This document shows positions 1-10,178 of a stretch of DNA of 64,000 bases, piece by piece. The notes under the pieces were generated by a model, which was given only the letters and a program-made list of their open reading frames with translations, ran no database searches and was not told the DNA's origin. The stretch comes from Gnetum montanum. Its lineage: Eukaryota > Streptophyta > Gnetopsida > Gnetales > Gnetaceae. Both the position numbers and the translations under genes were made by a program. The stretch is taken from contig MNCI01029492.1 in NCBI GenBank assembly GCA_015680685.1, positions 1,149,610-1,213,609 of the forward strand. The letters run 5' to 3'. Within the stretch, counting starts at the first letter, position 1; every line of letters begins with the position of its first letter.

Positions 1-202
1 AATTGGGAAGGTATGGGATTATTGACTAACTTTTCTTCAACAAAACAAACTGACTGACTTGACAAAAGATGAAGTCCCCAAGTGTATGAATCAACACATT
101 ACAAAAATTGTGATGTTTAGGACACAAAATTGAACACCATGACATAACTGTTTAAAAACTGGACAACACATTCCTTGATGATGTGAAGCTAGTTGGAGAA
201 GA
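1..202 (-). other. 3' noncoding tail of El-1
   Basis: No ORF. The first 40 bases (GGGAAGGTATGGGATTATTGA core) match the PPT-proximal tails of El-5 and El-7. This is the stretch between the env-like stop codon and the missing 3' LTR. Confidence 0.55.
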
Positions 203-3060
203 TTAGATGGTCCCAGGTGATGGTGGTTCCTAAGGCTCTAAAGAACCTTCATCAGCTTCATGCATGGGCAATGGTTAAGGTGGCTACATTTTTCCTACTG
301 GTACTTTAACTTCAGGTAGGAGGCGGAAAGCATTTAGCAATGTTTTCATTTTTTCCTCCTTACTCCTAGGATCATGCATTGTCCATGCAACTTCCCTAAT
401 GTGGGTTGGAACGAGCACATCCCCGAGGACATAGGATCATTGAAAATAACTCCTTGGCATTAAAAAACTAGGTAGCAAATTGTTTGCATTCAATGTTGAA
501 TGCCATGACTATGTCCTTCAGCTCTTAGTAGTCATTCATCTGTTTAGCTAGGTTCTTAGCGATAGATCATTTATTTCTAAATTGTTCTCTGAGAACTTTG
601 AGTTTAGTGTTAGTAGTCTCAAGCTTTTGCTTAGTGTCCTTTTGGTGTTTGAACTCAACCTTGTATAGCAAATATGAGCTAGCCACTTGTTTTTCTAACT
701 CCAACCACGGTCGTCTGGTAGTCAACATTACCAGGTTTGCATAGCAGAGATTGGCCAACTCCATGTACTTTGTCATTTCCTTGATTTGCAACTCCTTCAA
801 GCAGATATCTGCTTTGTTGTAGGTGTCAATCTCATCAAGGATGGGCTGTCACATCTCTCTTCCTTGCTAGAGTTGTTAGAGGGCTTCATTCATTTTTGCC
901 TTTGCCATCTAGATTTATTTTTCATTAACTTCCCTTTACAAGCCAACCTGGTCCCTATAGTGATTCTTTACTTTCTCAAATTTGAGGGCTTCATTCTTCT
1001 AGGTGGTGATCTCGATGGTAGACTTTTGACGCAAGGTGCGTACCTCTTCCATTGACAAATTACGATTCTCTACAACCAATTTCCTTAGTTCAGTGTTAAC
1101 TCTGTCAAGCTAATCCTACTATTATCGAATGAATTCTTGCATTTGATCTCTTTGAGCATCAACATTTCATAGGTGATGATTTTATGCAATTAATGCTTCA
1201 TTCTCTTGGCACATCTGATTCAAGTCCTTTTTGATGGAATACGTTTTAGCTTCTTCTATGAACTGTTTGAAGATGGTGATTATTGCTTCCTCCTCAGCCT
1301 TTTGAAATCGTTCTTGAAGTTGTTTGATAAATTCATCTCTTGTCATTGCTAAGTTGAGAATTGCTTGTTTTGCAAGTTAGGCACAAAGTTCAAAAACCTC
1401 CATGGCCAAGCGTTGATTTTACTCCTGGGACATTTCTAATTGCTCCTCCAAAATGATGCATCTGCCTCTTGCATTGAATAGTTTCGACTAGGTTATAGTG
1501 ATGTTCTCCCAGAGATGAAAGATGTTCGAAGTCAGTTTCTCGGTTCCTACTAGTCATTCTAGCAACTGTTCATGCTAGGTTGTGTTCAATTTTATGTTGA
1601 CCTCACCTGTGGACATCTACACGTCTTGAAGTGTAGATACGTCTAGTACAGATGCTACGAGTGCACTCAACGCTTCTGCTACATGATGAGCAACTGCTTT
1701 TGCTGTTGTCTCCTACCCTTGGTGTTGCATCACCAAGACAATTGCCTCTTCACCTTCCTTCAACTATACCAACAAAGTGGTGGCATTCCCAGAGATTTTT
1801 GGGAATAGATGGTGTGTTGCTAGTGACACCGTCACCTCTCAAGTGTTGGGATTTGACCTCGAAGGTAGTTGCATTCTTTGGGTAGAGAAAATGGGACTAC
1901 CACTCTCCATCTAGGTAACTATTCTAGCCACCTCATTAAGGTGACTCATTACTAGCCAATATACAGATGGATCTGCCCCACTCGTTCTTGCTTATTACTT
2001 TTGTTCACTTAAGAGCTATTCTCGAATTTGATGTAGACACTTAAGGACTACATGGGCATTTGGTGTTATCTCCTGAGTGGGTGCTGGTGGTAGCAGCTCC
2101 TCTTCTTGAGTGATCATTGCCATCTTGCCTTTCATTATTTCTAATCATGAGGCCAAGGGAGCATGCTTGAGGATATCATTAGAATAGCAAACAATGCATG
2201 CCCTTTTGCAAAGTTTCCTAATGAGACACAGAAAGGGTAGGGTCTTCCTTCCATGTTCATTCTCCTTGAAGCACTTCTCGATCTCCAAATAAATTAGTTG
2301 TGGAAGGTTAATGAGAAATTTCCCACTTAGAGTAGTGCATGCTTGGGTGGAGAAAGCAGTCACCTTGCTTGGCCGCATCGTTCAATTAAGGTGATAAGCT
2401 GTAAGCTTGAAATAAATATACTCTGCCAATGTGAGTGCACCATACTCCTTATAGTCCACCCCGTAGCATCGCTGGGTCCATTCTCTTTTTGCCTTAGGAT
2501 CACCTTTTGTTAATATCTCTACTAATTGTGTTCCAATGTTTGGCAACCCCAATGCCTCTGCAATAGCTTCTACCAAGTAGGACACTTAAATGTTCCTAAT
2601 TTTTACAATGGACCCTAGCCTTCGACTATTCTAGAAGAGATAGGTCTCTCCCATGTATCATTCCCCATTGGATGCGATGATTGGCCAAATGGAAGAGGCT
2701 TGTAATTGTGTCTTGACATCCTCTGGAGCTTTCTTCAAAAATGGCCCAAAGTTTATCTCTTGAAGAATTGATCTTTGGATTTCTCGAGACTTGATGATGT
2801 CTAGGCAAGCTTAAGTTAGAATGACCTCAAGCCTTGGCATGGGTTCAAGCACTTCTCCTCATTGGAGTTGTTCTATAGGCACTTATTCCTCTAGAATCTA
2901 TCAAACAGATTTCACTTTGAGCTCCTCCCGAAGAGGTCCCATTGCATGGGTTGCATTTGGTAGTTCTTGGCCTTATTCTTGTTAGTCCCTTCCAGCTCTA
3001 GGTTTCTTCTCCCATGGTTGTGAGGGTTCTCCTTCCTGTGGACGTTTTTGCTTTGGCATT
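203..3060 (-). pseudogene. Env-like / plant-transposon-domain ORF of El-1 (broken)
   Basis: Reading right to left from ATG at 3060 the product starts MPKQKRPQEGEPSQPWEKKP (basic, Pro-rich) and ends with EPPSPGTI before TAA at 203. El-5 has the same kind of ORF, ending EEPSPPGTT. Around 2650-2150 lies a domain with YMGETY, EALGLPNIGTQLVE, Y..LTLAEYIYFKLTAYHLN and, in a shifted frame, RPSKVTAFSTQACTTLSGKF, then IYLEIEKCFKEN and LPFLCLIRKLCKRACI. This order resembles the domain called 'putative plant transposon protein' or envelope-like in Athila/Calypso elements (assigned from pattern; not searched). About 1650-400 is Gln/Glu/Lys-rich and coiled-coil-like (567-800: LETTNTKLKVLREQF). Many stops and frameshifts. 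Its place downstream of gag, where an env ORF would lie, supports the call. Confidence 0.5.
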
Positions 3061-3531
3061 ATCTGTAATCACAGTAAGATCGCAGATTACCAATCATTGT
3101 GTAGCTTTAAGATAAATGGGATACCTTATCTCTTAAGGATAGTTACACTTGGCTAAGTTGTGATTATGGCTAATTTAAATAACCCAATTGTTATTTTTAT
3201 TTACGTATTATCATTAATAAATCATCCCATAGGTTGTTGAAAGGGTTAACTATTAAAAAAGTTGATTTAAGGTTACTAACCCTTAGGGGAGTTAGAAAAT
3301 ATTTTGCAAATTTCATCAGAAACCTTAAGGTTTGCAGCCTCCACGATAAAGATCTTACCCCTGGTAAGTGTAAGATCAAAAAATAGAGCAATTTGGACAC
3401 ATGATTTGAAAGTTAAGGGCTTTAGAAGGTTTTGGGCTCTGAAAAATTGCAAAAACTCCCCATGTGTTATGAGAAAATTGCAAAAAAATTCCTAACTGTG
3501 CAGTGGTATATATTTATATTTTTGCACTGTG
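3061..3531 (-). other. Spacer between gag and env-like ORF of El-1
   Basis: Noncoding on the minus strand. It contains a TATA-rich stretch (about 3508-3522) next to GGCCTCGTCAATG (3539-3551), which recurs at 6299-6311 in the U3 of El-1's own LTR. Just upstream of the 3060 ATG the sequence GATTACAG resembles a 3' splice site. The conserved 3' noncoding blocks of the other elements were not found here. Confidence 0.4.
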
Positions 3532-5318
3532 TCAGCAAGGCCTCGTCAATGGGGCTAGTGGTAGTTTGTATTGGCAAATGTGACATTTAGTTTCATCATC
3601 AGAGTTAGACTCCACAACTTCTATTGTAGCAGCTTTACCGTTACCTCTTTGGTAGGCACGTTCAACATCTTTTCACCTCCTACAATTACGATCACTATTT
3701 TACTCTTTGAATCTTCAATAATCTTCAACTTGGTTTGAAATTTCTCACCTAAAGAGTCTCATAATTTGTCAATCTTGGTTGAAATGTCTGAAATAGATTT
3801 TCTAATGGGTAAGATTTTTCTATTCACCACTTCATAAAGTGGTGATTCCTCCTCTTCACAAAATTGAACCTCTCATTTTCTGATGGAAGGGTCCTTGTTA
3901 TACTCTTCAACACTTTCCCTTTTTCATAGCTCACCTTCTTCTTTTACTACCTGCTCAGTTAGCCTCTGAATTTGATGAAATCTTAATTCAAACAATCTTC
4001 CTTGGGCATACACCCCAAGGGTTCTTTTTGTTTTAGCTTTGAGCCCATCTATAATGTGGCGAAGTTGTTTCCTCTAAGAATAACCATGGCCATGGCATCA
4101 ATGCAAGAGAGAATAGTATCATCCCATAGTGGCATCTAAAGGCTTATGTGATCCTTGTTTCTAGCCTTAGATTTGCCTTCTTAGATTAAACACTTTGGAG
4201 TACATCTGATACTTGTCATTGAATAGTTCTAATGTGATATTCCATCTATGGATAGATTTTGGCTCCAAGAATTGGTACCAACTTTCAATTTCCTTAATGA
4301 GTGTTCTTGGGAGAAGCTTGAGTTTCTGCAGCTCATTTTCTACGTTTTGTAAGGCACAGGCATCTTGAAAATCTTATAGATGTATTTGCGAATTAGCATT
4401 GTATCCCCCTTCAAATCTTGGGATATTGTTCATATCTAGACACTTGATCCAACTATCCTTCATATGCCTGGTTGGGATTCTTACTGCCTTTGCAATGTTG
4501 AGCATACTTCAAGTTGCCAATAAAGGTTTATCATCATCACTGTGTCAATGACGTTGATGATGGTTTTGACCACCCCTTCAGTTTTGATGGCCTTTACGAT
4601 CATTATTATTTCATTGATCACCTTCATCATGGTTGTTTTGATAGCAACTTCCATGAGAACTGTCAAATGAAGAGGAATGTTCAGAATCAAATGAAAAGGA
4701 CGAAGAGGAAGGTGGACTACCACCACCACCATAGTATTTGCCACCACTCTTACACTTATTATGATCATCATCCTTAGATCCCTTATTATTGTAATGTTTA
4801 TTTGAGTCCCTACCTTGGTTGTCACTTCTTCCTAAACCCAATTTATGGATAGTGGCTCATAAGGCCAGGTTCACACCCTCGCCATCAGTAGTAGGGGATG
4901 GATAATCTTCATGTTGAGAACCTTCCAAAGGAGGATCCTCATTGTCCTCTTGATTTAGTAGGAACAAGGGGTTAGTGTAATGTTTCCCCTTTGTATAATC
5001 ATGGAGCTTTTCTTGACATATATCTCGCTTGCATTATGTTTCGTTGGGATAGTAGTTTCAAGTGTCATATCCATTCACAACATATTCTTTGTGAAGATCT
5101 ACTATGCCCAACTTCTTAAGAGTTTTAAACAACATCCCAGGCATAGATCTATTAGGAGGCAAAACAATGTTGCCCTCCATATCACATCATCGCAGCTATT
5201 CATCTTAATGTAGGATGAAGGTGAAGTCTAGCACAAACTCATATGGATAAGTATATACCACTTTGCACTCTTGTGGGACTAGAGGTTTGGTATCTTCAGG
5301 CTTGCGAGAAGAAGACAT
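3532..5318 (-). pseudogene. gag: Gag polyprotein, El-1 (broken)
   Basis: Starts MSSSRKPEDTKPLVPQECKV from ATG at 5318, about 155 bp inside the LTR edge. The N-terminal block (TYPYEF..DFTFILH) matches the HPDEYIPNFTFILHQDE block of El-3 and El-7. A Ser/Gly/Asp/His-rich linker (4841-4611) follows. The core capsid-like gag domain (4500-3900) has VRIPTRHMKDSWIKCLDMNN, IPRFEGGYNA, DACALQNVENELQKLKLLPR, ESWYQFLEP and LRHIIDGL. The end carries CHICQY, the first half of the family's zinc knuckle, but the second half (HPKGCC) is replaced by unrelated residues and a stop at 3532. The deletion that removed pol therefore begins inside the zinc knuckle. Several stops are present. Confidence 0.85.
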
Positions 5319-5452
5319 GTTGCAAAGCAAAATAAAATTGTCAGTGTGCTTTTATAATGTTATGTATAGTGGGAATGATATTTGACCTTAGGTTCATACA
5401 ATAATATTAATGGTATCCACTTAGGCCTAAATAGTGCATGTTGCACAAACAA

Positions 5453-5473
5453 AGTTCCCAACAATGGCACCAA
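5453..5473 (-). other. Primer-binding site, El-1
   Basis: Minus strand reads TTGGTGCCATTGTTGGGAAC directly after the LTR end CTCATCA. It is a decayed form of TGGCGCCGTTGCCGGGGA, complementary to the 3' end of plant tRNA-Asp, as used by Athila elements. Confidence 0.75.
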
Positions 5474-6369
5474 TGATGAGTGGTAAGTTACCCCTACATC
5501 CTCCATATGAATCACAAAGTGTTCATGCATGATCCAGTCAAATTCCATGGACTTTATTGTTTCCAGTGCACTAATAGTTTAGGAAGTGGATCGAGCCTTA
5601 AGGTCAATCATTGTCCTCCCAATTACACTTGTCATGTACATTGGTATGGTTAAGTATAATTGAGGCATTTGATTTTTATCATTTTGTATTTTATGATTTG
5701 TTGCTCGAAATGTAGATAAAAGGAGTTTGATTAACTAATCTAAATTAACTAATTAACTAGCATTTAACTATTCCTAACATAAGCATTTGATCCCACTTTC
5801 CGTACATGTCCTCGACCCACGTATCAACTACTAGGCAACCAAGCGCTATGCTACTGGGTGTACCAAGCAATAACGTTGCTAGGATTACCAAGCGAATACG
5901 TGTTATGCTCGAAGCAAACGTACTTATGTATGTAATCTATTAGGCTTAATTGCTTATATAACATAGTAACTGGAAAATAATTGATAATTAATTAAAAACA
6001 TTTAACAAATAATTGGAAATAGTAATTGCATAAATAAAATAGCTAATCTATCCAAAGTGCTATAAGGTTTATTAGAAAGCTTGTCTTTATTACCACACAC
6101 ACTGTTGTGCTCAAGTACAACAATGCTTGAATAAATATATGTACATTCAATGACTCTTATTGTGGGCACTCAGGGGAAAAGATTCTAACTTTCGAAAGGA
6201 AAAAATGCAAAAGCTTTGCTACTATTGAAGTCTAGATTACCATAAATGCGACTGGTAGGTGCATATTTATAGGTAACGAACAAACACTAGATTGACAGGG
6301 CCTCGTCAATGTAGAATAAGATGCATCGATGGGGCCTCATAGACGCAGCCAACCAGCAACAACTCATTA
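5474..6369 (-). repeat. 5' LTR of El-1
   Basis: Plus strand begins TGATGAGTGG and ends near CAACTCATTA, the imperfect inverted termini of this family. It shares the (T)ACCCCTAC U5 edge and the CTAGC...TTAGGCTTAATTG body with the El-7 LTR. A minus-strand TATA (CCTATAAATA) lies at about 6265. The U3 lacks GATATC palindromes and instead has GGCCTCGTCAATG, ATGCAT and ATCGAT. The outer boundary is set by the decayed CTCATTA terminus. Confidence 0.75.
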
Positions 6370-6559
6370 GGAAGAAAATGCATATTTCTTAATTAGGACT
6401 CAAAAACTTTAGCCTACAAATGCTATGATACAAAGATAACAAGTGATATTCATCAAGAGATGTGGTTTTTATTGAAGATAAATTTAAAACAAAAAATTTC
6501 TAGCTAAGTAATCAAAAAGCTATAGACCAATATAATTTAAAATCATGGATTTTAAGAAC
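6370..6559. other. Flank between El-1 and the copia fragment
   Basis: AT-rich and noncoding. I see no recognisable element; the first 5 bases (GGAAG) are the candidate right target duplication of El-1. Confidence 0.3.
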
Positions 6560-8018
6560 TCATCCTTAAACCCAGATGTTGGACACAAATTTTGAAAGAA
6601 TAACAACTAGATCACATGTCATTACAAGTATAGCATACTCAGCTCTTACATAAGAACTAAATAGCATTGAAGAAGCCTTAAAGACCAAAACTTGGAAGGA
6701 AGCCATGGACAAAGAATATGAACCCATGATGAGAAACAAGACATGGGAACTATTTGATAAACCAAAAGAAAAAAAGTGATTGATTGCAAGTGGTTGTTCA
6801 AAACTAAATTCAATGAAAAAGAAATATTGAAACATAAGGTAAGACTAGTGGCAAGAGGTTTCAAACAAAAGAAATATATTGACTTTGAGGAGATTTTTTC
6901 ACTAATAGTAAGATTTGAAATAATTAAACTTGTTATTTCCATTATAGTTCATCACAATCTTAAACTCCATCAAATCGATGTAAACATAGCATTTCTAAAT
7001 GGAAGCATGAATGAAGAAGTAGATGTTTATTAACTAAAAGTATATACCATTAAAGGAAAAAAATGTAAATTGAATAAAGCATTATATGGATTAAGACAAG
7101 GTCATAGATCATGGTTCCATAGGATTAATGACTATTTGCTAAAGAAAGGATACTCATCTTGCATGTTTGATAAGAAGGACTTCATCATTATCTCACTTTA
7201 TTTAGATGATCTTGTATTGCGAGCTACTAATAATAATATGATAGAAAACTTTAAATCAAATATCAAGGTTAATTTAAAATCAAAAATTTAGAAGAACTAC
7301 GATAGTTTCTTGACATATAATTTAATCAAGAAAAGGAGGGAATTAAGTTTCATCAAACCAAATATGCTACTTCCATTCTAGAGAAATACAACATGAGAAA
7401 AGAAAATAGCACTAAATCTTCTCTACTTCAAAACATAAAACTAGAAAATAAGAACAATAGAACACTTGTAGATGCAACCTTAAATAAAAACAATAGAACA
7501 CTTGTAGATGCAACCTTAAATAAAAGCATGATTAGAGCACTAATATTTTCTTTATCACATAAGAATAGACCTAGAATTTGTTACTTCTCTCTTGTCAAGA
7601 TATATGCAAGATCCTAGATCGTTTAACCTTAATGTTTTCATTCATGTGTTAAGATATGTGAAAGGTATGACAAATGATTACCAAAGAAAATAGACACTTT
7701 TATGCCTATTTAGATGTTGTTTAGGGAGGAGTGCACAATGACAAAAGGTCCACATCATAAGCTATATTATTTCACGAAAACAATATAATATATTAGAAAT
7801 CAAGAAAACAAACTTTAACTAGGATTTTAACTTATGAGCAAAATTCATAGTAATGGATAAGTGCATCCAACATATTCTTCGGCTTAGGAAAGTCACGATA
7901 CATATAGAATTCCATATTCACCTTCCAATCAAACTATCTTGTGACAATGCAACACCCATTTAATTATCCAATGAGTATGTACCTCATTAAAAATCAAAGC
8001 ATATGTTGGAAATCAAAT
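6560..8018 (+). pseudogene. pol: Ty1-copia polyprotein fragment (RT to RNaseH), broken
   Basis: Plus-strand translation shows the copia pre-RT and RT blocks in order: EEALKTKTWKEAMDKEYEPM, RNKTWELFDKP, CKWLFKTKFNE, KVRLVARGFKQK (6840-6875), IDFEEIFSLIVR, LHQIDVNIAFLNGSMNEEV (6965-7020), LNKALYGLRQGHRSW (7070-7115), and LYLDDLVL at 7195-7220, corresponding to the YVDD box. Near 7930-8010 LSCDNATPI and SKHMLEI match the end of copia RNaseH. Stops occur after EEVDVY, at 7289 and later. Integrase, gag and LTRs are absent, so this is an old fragment. It belongs to a different superfamily from the surrounding elements. Confidence 0.88.
7453..7524. repeat. 36-bp in-frame tandem duplication in the copia fragment
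   Basis: Two adjacent copies of a 36-bp unit beginning AACAATAGAACACTTGTAG give a 12-residue repeat (NNRTLVDATLNK twice). The copies look identical, so the duplication is young relative to the surrounding decay. Confidence 0.9.
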
Positions 8019-8060
8019 CAAACTATCTTGTGACAATGCAACACCCATTTAATTATCCAT
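7926..8060. repeat. 43-44-bp direct repeat at the copia/low-copy junction
   Basis: The segment starting AATCAAACTATCTTGTGACA occurs at 7926-7969 and again at about 8018-8060. The second copy ends exactly where copia sequence stops and GC-richer DNA begins (TTGTCCTGCGCC). This looks like templated filler copied from about 90 bp away. Confidence 0.85.
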
Positions 8061-8075
8061 TGTCCTGCGCCTTCT

Positions 8076-8214
8076 TCACCTTCTTGAGAAGCCCCCTTTG
8101 GACTCCCACATCTGTGCAGAGATGTAATTGATGCAGCTTTGCTGCGACTCCAGCATCGTCGTCACCGCGGGAGCAACAGCAGCAGCAGTGGCAACCTCTG
8201 CAAAATAGGGCAAA
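8076..8214 (-). pseudogene. Exon-like ORF, minus strand, unidentified
   Basis: After a polypyrimidine-poor but acceptor-like TATTTTGCAG the minus strand reads EVATAAAVAPAVTTMLESQQ followed by SCINYISAQMWESKGGFSRR and a stop at 8076. Past the stop the other frames keep a Lys-rich flavour (LLKKVKKAQ-like), which suggests a frameshift near the end. The composition looks like real protein rather than chance, but I do not recognise the family. It could equally be an unselected open frame in GC-rich DNA. Confidence 0.3.
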
Positions 8215-8540
8215 CGCGGAGCAACACCCCCGTGTAAAAAATTACAGCAACTGGAGGAAAATACATCGAATCTATGTCGTATCGGAAGAAATATCTCAGA
8301 AAGAACACGAAAAACGCATTCGAAATGCATTGGCGTTGCTGCTTGGGCAAAGAATAGAGCTTTTTTTTCCCCCTTTGTTCACAGAGCGCAAAAAACAGAG
8401 CACGCAATACACCGACGAGGATCAGAAAAACATTATGCCCAGGTAAACCAAAACAGAAAAATTAATTGACAACCAGAACAGAACAAATCAAAACTGCAAC
8501 CTTGACGACAGGAACCACGGGGGAGGAGGGGTTTGAATGA

Positions 8541-8744
8541 AACCCAACAGGTAAACTGCAGAAGGGGAATTCGCAGATCAATGCCAGGCCAATCAAACCG
8601 AATCGAGTGAGCGGTCCGGCGGGTGCTGTTGCTATGGCTGCTAGGGCAAACGAAGTCGGTGTAGAGAAAGGGCGGGCGCTTGCAGATCCAGAGGTGCTGC
8701 CAAAGAACACAGAAAGGGGAAAAGCACTTGTTCAAATACCCTGA
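8541..8744 (+). pseudogene. Exon-like ORF, plus strand, unidentified
   Basis: Open for 67 codons. From an acceptor-like TTCGCAG at 8570-8576 it reads INARPIKPNRVSGPAGAVAM, then ARANEVGVEKGRALADPEVL and PKNTERGKALVQIP before TGA at 8742. A strong donor-like CAAG|GTAAGA lies 15 bases after the stop. The minus strand is also open across this interval, so strand is not certain. No family is recognised. The run DPEVLPKNTERGKALVQIP looks like conserved protein, but this is a judgement by eye. Confidence 0.3.
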
Positions 8745-8784
8745 AAAAAATACAAGGTAAGAAGTGAAGCCACACAAAAATCAG

Positions 8785-8928
8785 CAGAGTTGTAGCTCTA
8801 CGCAGCAGCAGACTACTACTACGCATCAAGTGCCTGCGGCTGCGTTTCAGGCTCAGGTTCAGTTGCAGTTACAGCAGCAGGAGCAGCAGCCATCAGGCAG
8901 GGTAAGGCAAACTCGAGGTCGGATCTGA
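8785..8928 (+). pseudogene. Gln/Thr-rich exon-like ORF, plus strand
   Basis: Follows an acceptor-like AAAATCAG at 8777-8784 and reads QSCSSTQQQTTTTHQVPAAA, FQAQVQLQLQQQEQQPSGRV, RQTRGRI, then TGA at 8926. Glutamine-rich tracts are typical of transcriptional regulators but are low-information. It could be the exon after 8541-8744 if the intron is about 8755-8784, which is far too short for a plant intron; more likely one or both are misassigned. Confidence 0.25.
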
Positions 8929-9065
8929 ACTATGAAGGATGATCTCTGGTGTCCATCTTCAGTTTTGTGCGCAGCGGCAATACGAACACATTTTTTTTCC
9001 ATTTCGTGAATCTTTTGAGGCGCGTGATGTGAACGGCCACAAATTTCATTCCCCTCTCCATTGTG

Positions 9066-9393
9066 CATGTTAGCCTCTCCGCCAAAACAAGCAAGGCATA
9101 TTAGCCTCTCAGCCAAAACAAGCAAGGCATATGACAAGGCATATGACCATTGACCTATGTTTGATTAAACAAATACGGCCAAAAATGACCTATGTTTGAT
9201 TAAACAAGTACGGCCAAAATAAAGTCTATTCATCAGAAAATTGCATAAAACTAAAAGAAAGTTTATTTGTCAGAAAATTGCAATAAATTTGCATAAAATT
9301 AAAAGAATATTATTCATGAAAAAAGATAAAGAAAGAGAATAAGATAAACACAAGATTAGCTAGTCAGACATAGGTCATATGCCTTGCTTGTTT
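9066..9393. repeat. Small foldback repeat with tandem duplications
   Basis: AACAAGCAAGGCATATGAC (9117-9135), with GACCTATGT at 9152-9160, recurs inverted at 9368-9393 (ACATAGGTCATATGCCTTGC core). Inside are tandem pairs: TTAGCCTC(T/C)C.GCCAAAACAAGCAAGGCATA (two copies, 9070-9130) and TGACCTATGTTTGATTAAAC (two copies, 9151-9205). This is consistent with a decayed MITE-like foldback element. No target duplication was confirmed. Confidence 0.5.
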
Positions 9394-9665
9394 CCGTTTA
9401 ATAACGATTAATGTGGACTGTGCAATGCCCCCTGAAAAAGAAATCAAAGGTTTGCACTGTGTACGTAAAGGACAAAGCAGAAACACAGGCTCAGGTTCAT
9501 AACAGATTCTTTAGCACCTAAACTTGCATGATTCGTTGTCGCCAGAATATTGTATTTGTTCTTTTTGGACTTCAGCTAAAACTTTTTACGGAAGATGCTC
9601 TCAATCTTGGCCATAGTCCATGCTGCCTGGACGAATTCCAAATCCATTTTCTTTACTTTTCACAG

Positions 9666-9826
9666 GATCAGATTCCATTAAACGGTTCCGCAGGATGGTT
9701 CTCTCACCGTTATACAAGGAGATGCTATCATCTGTCACTGGGACTGAGAGAAATTTGCATGGAACCTTATCTAATTCTAATGTAAACTATAACAATTGTT
9801 CAATTGTTTCTGCCATTGAGAAATAG
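9666..9826 (+). CDS. Terminal-exon-like ORF, unidentified
   Basis: After a good polypyrimidine/acceptor signal (CTTTACTTTTCACAG) the plus strand reads SDSIKRFRRMVLSPLYKEML, SSVTGTERNLHGTLSNSNVN, YNNCSIVSAIEK and TAG at 9824-9826. No transposon similarity was seen. It would be a last exon of a plus-strand gene whose earlier exons might lie in the GC-rich segment 8541-8928, but reading phase and family are not established. It could be a chance ORF of 53 codons. Confidence 0.3.
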
Positions 9827-10178
9827 AAACAATGTACAGCATGAGGATGGTTTCCGTGGTCGCTGCGAAAAGACGTAAAATCAAAGTCCATATATGGGCA
9901 TGTTGTGTATATATGATTATGAACCCAGACCCTTTTGGTAACGGAAAAAGATGCTCGATAGTTGTTCATCTCTTAAATCATAAATCATTAACCATTAACT
10001 AACAGTAACAATCAACCATCAAATGAAACTAGAATTTTTGGGAAATTTCACAACACGCTGGAGAAACAGAATACATTATGGGTGCTTAAGATATTTCAAA
10101 CAGATTAAAGTGGTTCACATGGACATTATAAGCCAAGAGGGTAAACAGTGCTGCATATATAATTTGCAATCATGAAAA

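Larger units (their letters stand above)
1..6369 (-). mobile_element. El-1: Athila-type gypsy element lacking pol, left-truncated by window edge
   Basis: Minus-strand LTR retrotransposon read from right to left: 5' LTR 5474-6369, PBS 5453-5473, gag 5318-3532, a spacer, then an env-like ORF 3060-203 and the start of the 3' noncoding tail. Position 1 resembles the sequence that lies just inside the 3' LTR of El-7 (about 40,330) and El-5 (about 31,100), so the 3' LTR should sit immediately left of the window. No protease, RT, RNaseH or integrase sequence is visible between gag and the env-like ORF. The copy is therefore non-autonomous or a deletion derivative. Its target duplication cannot be tested here. 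Confidence 0.85.
8061..8930. other. GC-richer low-copy segment, possible host gene remnant
   Basis: Base composition rises clearly above the AT-rich transposon background and CpG is retained. Both strands contain exon-like open stretches next to splice-like signals (separate entries). No transposon motif was seen. It is the best candidate for single-copy host DNA here, but the exons do not assemble into one gene by eye because they point in different directions. Confidence 0.45.

Noticed and set aside
4481-4841. Overlapping open frames on both strands, rich in His, Asp, Ser and Met
   Set aside because: These are shadow frames of the low-complexity Ser/Gly/Asp linker of El-1 gag; only the minus frame in register with gag is meaningful.
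5436-5473. Possible tRNA gene near each LTR edge
   Set aside because: The tRNA-Asp similarity is limited to the 18-20 bases of the primer-binding site; no cloverleaf or A/B boxes surround it.
8433-8829. 114-codon and 82-codon minus-strand ORFs
   Set aside because: Hydrophobic, low-complexity readings in GC-rich DNA without supporting splice or start context; the plus frame looks at least as protein-like, so no minus gene is called.
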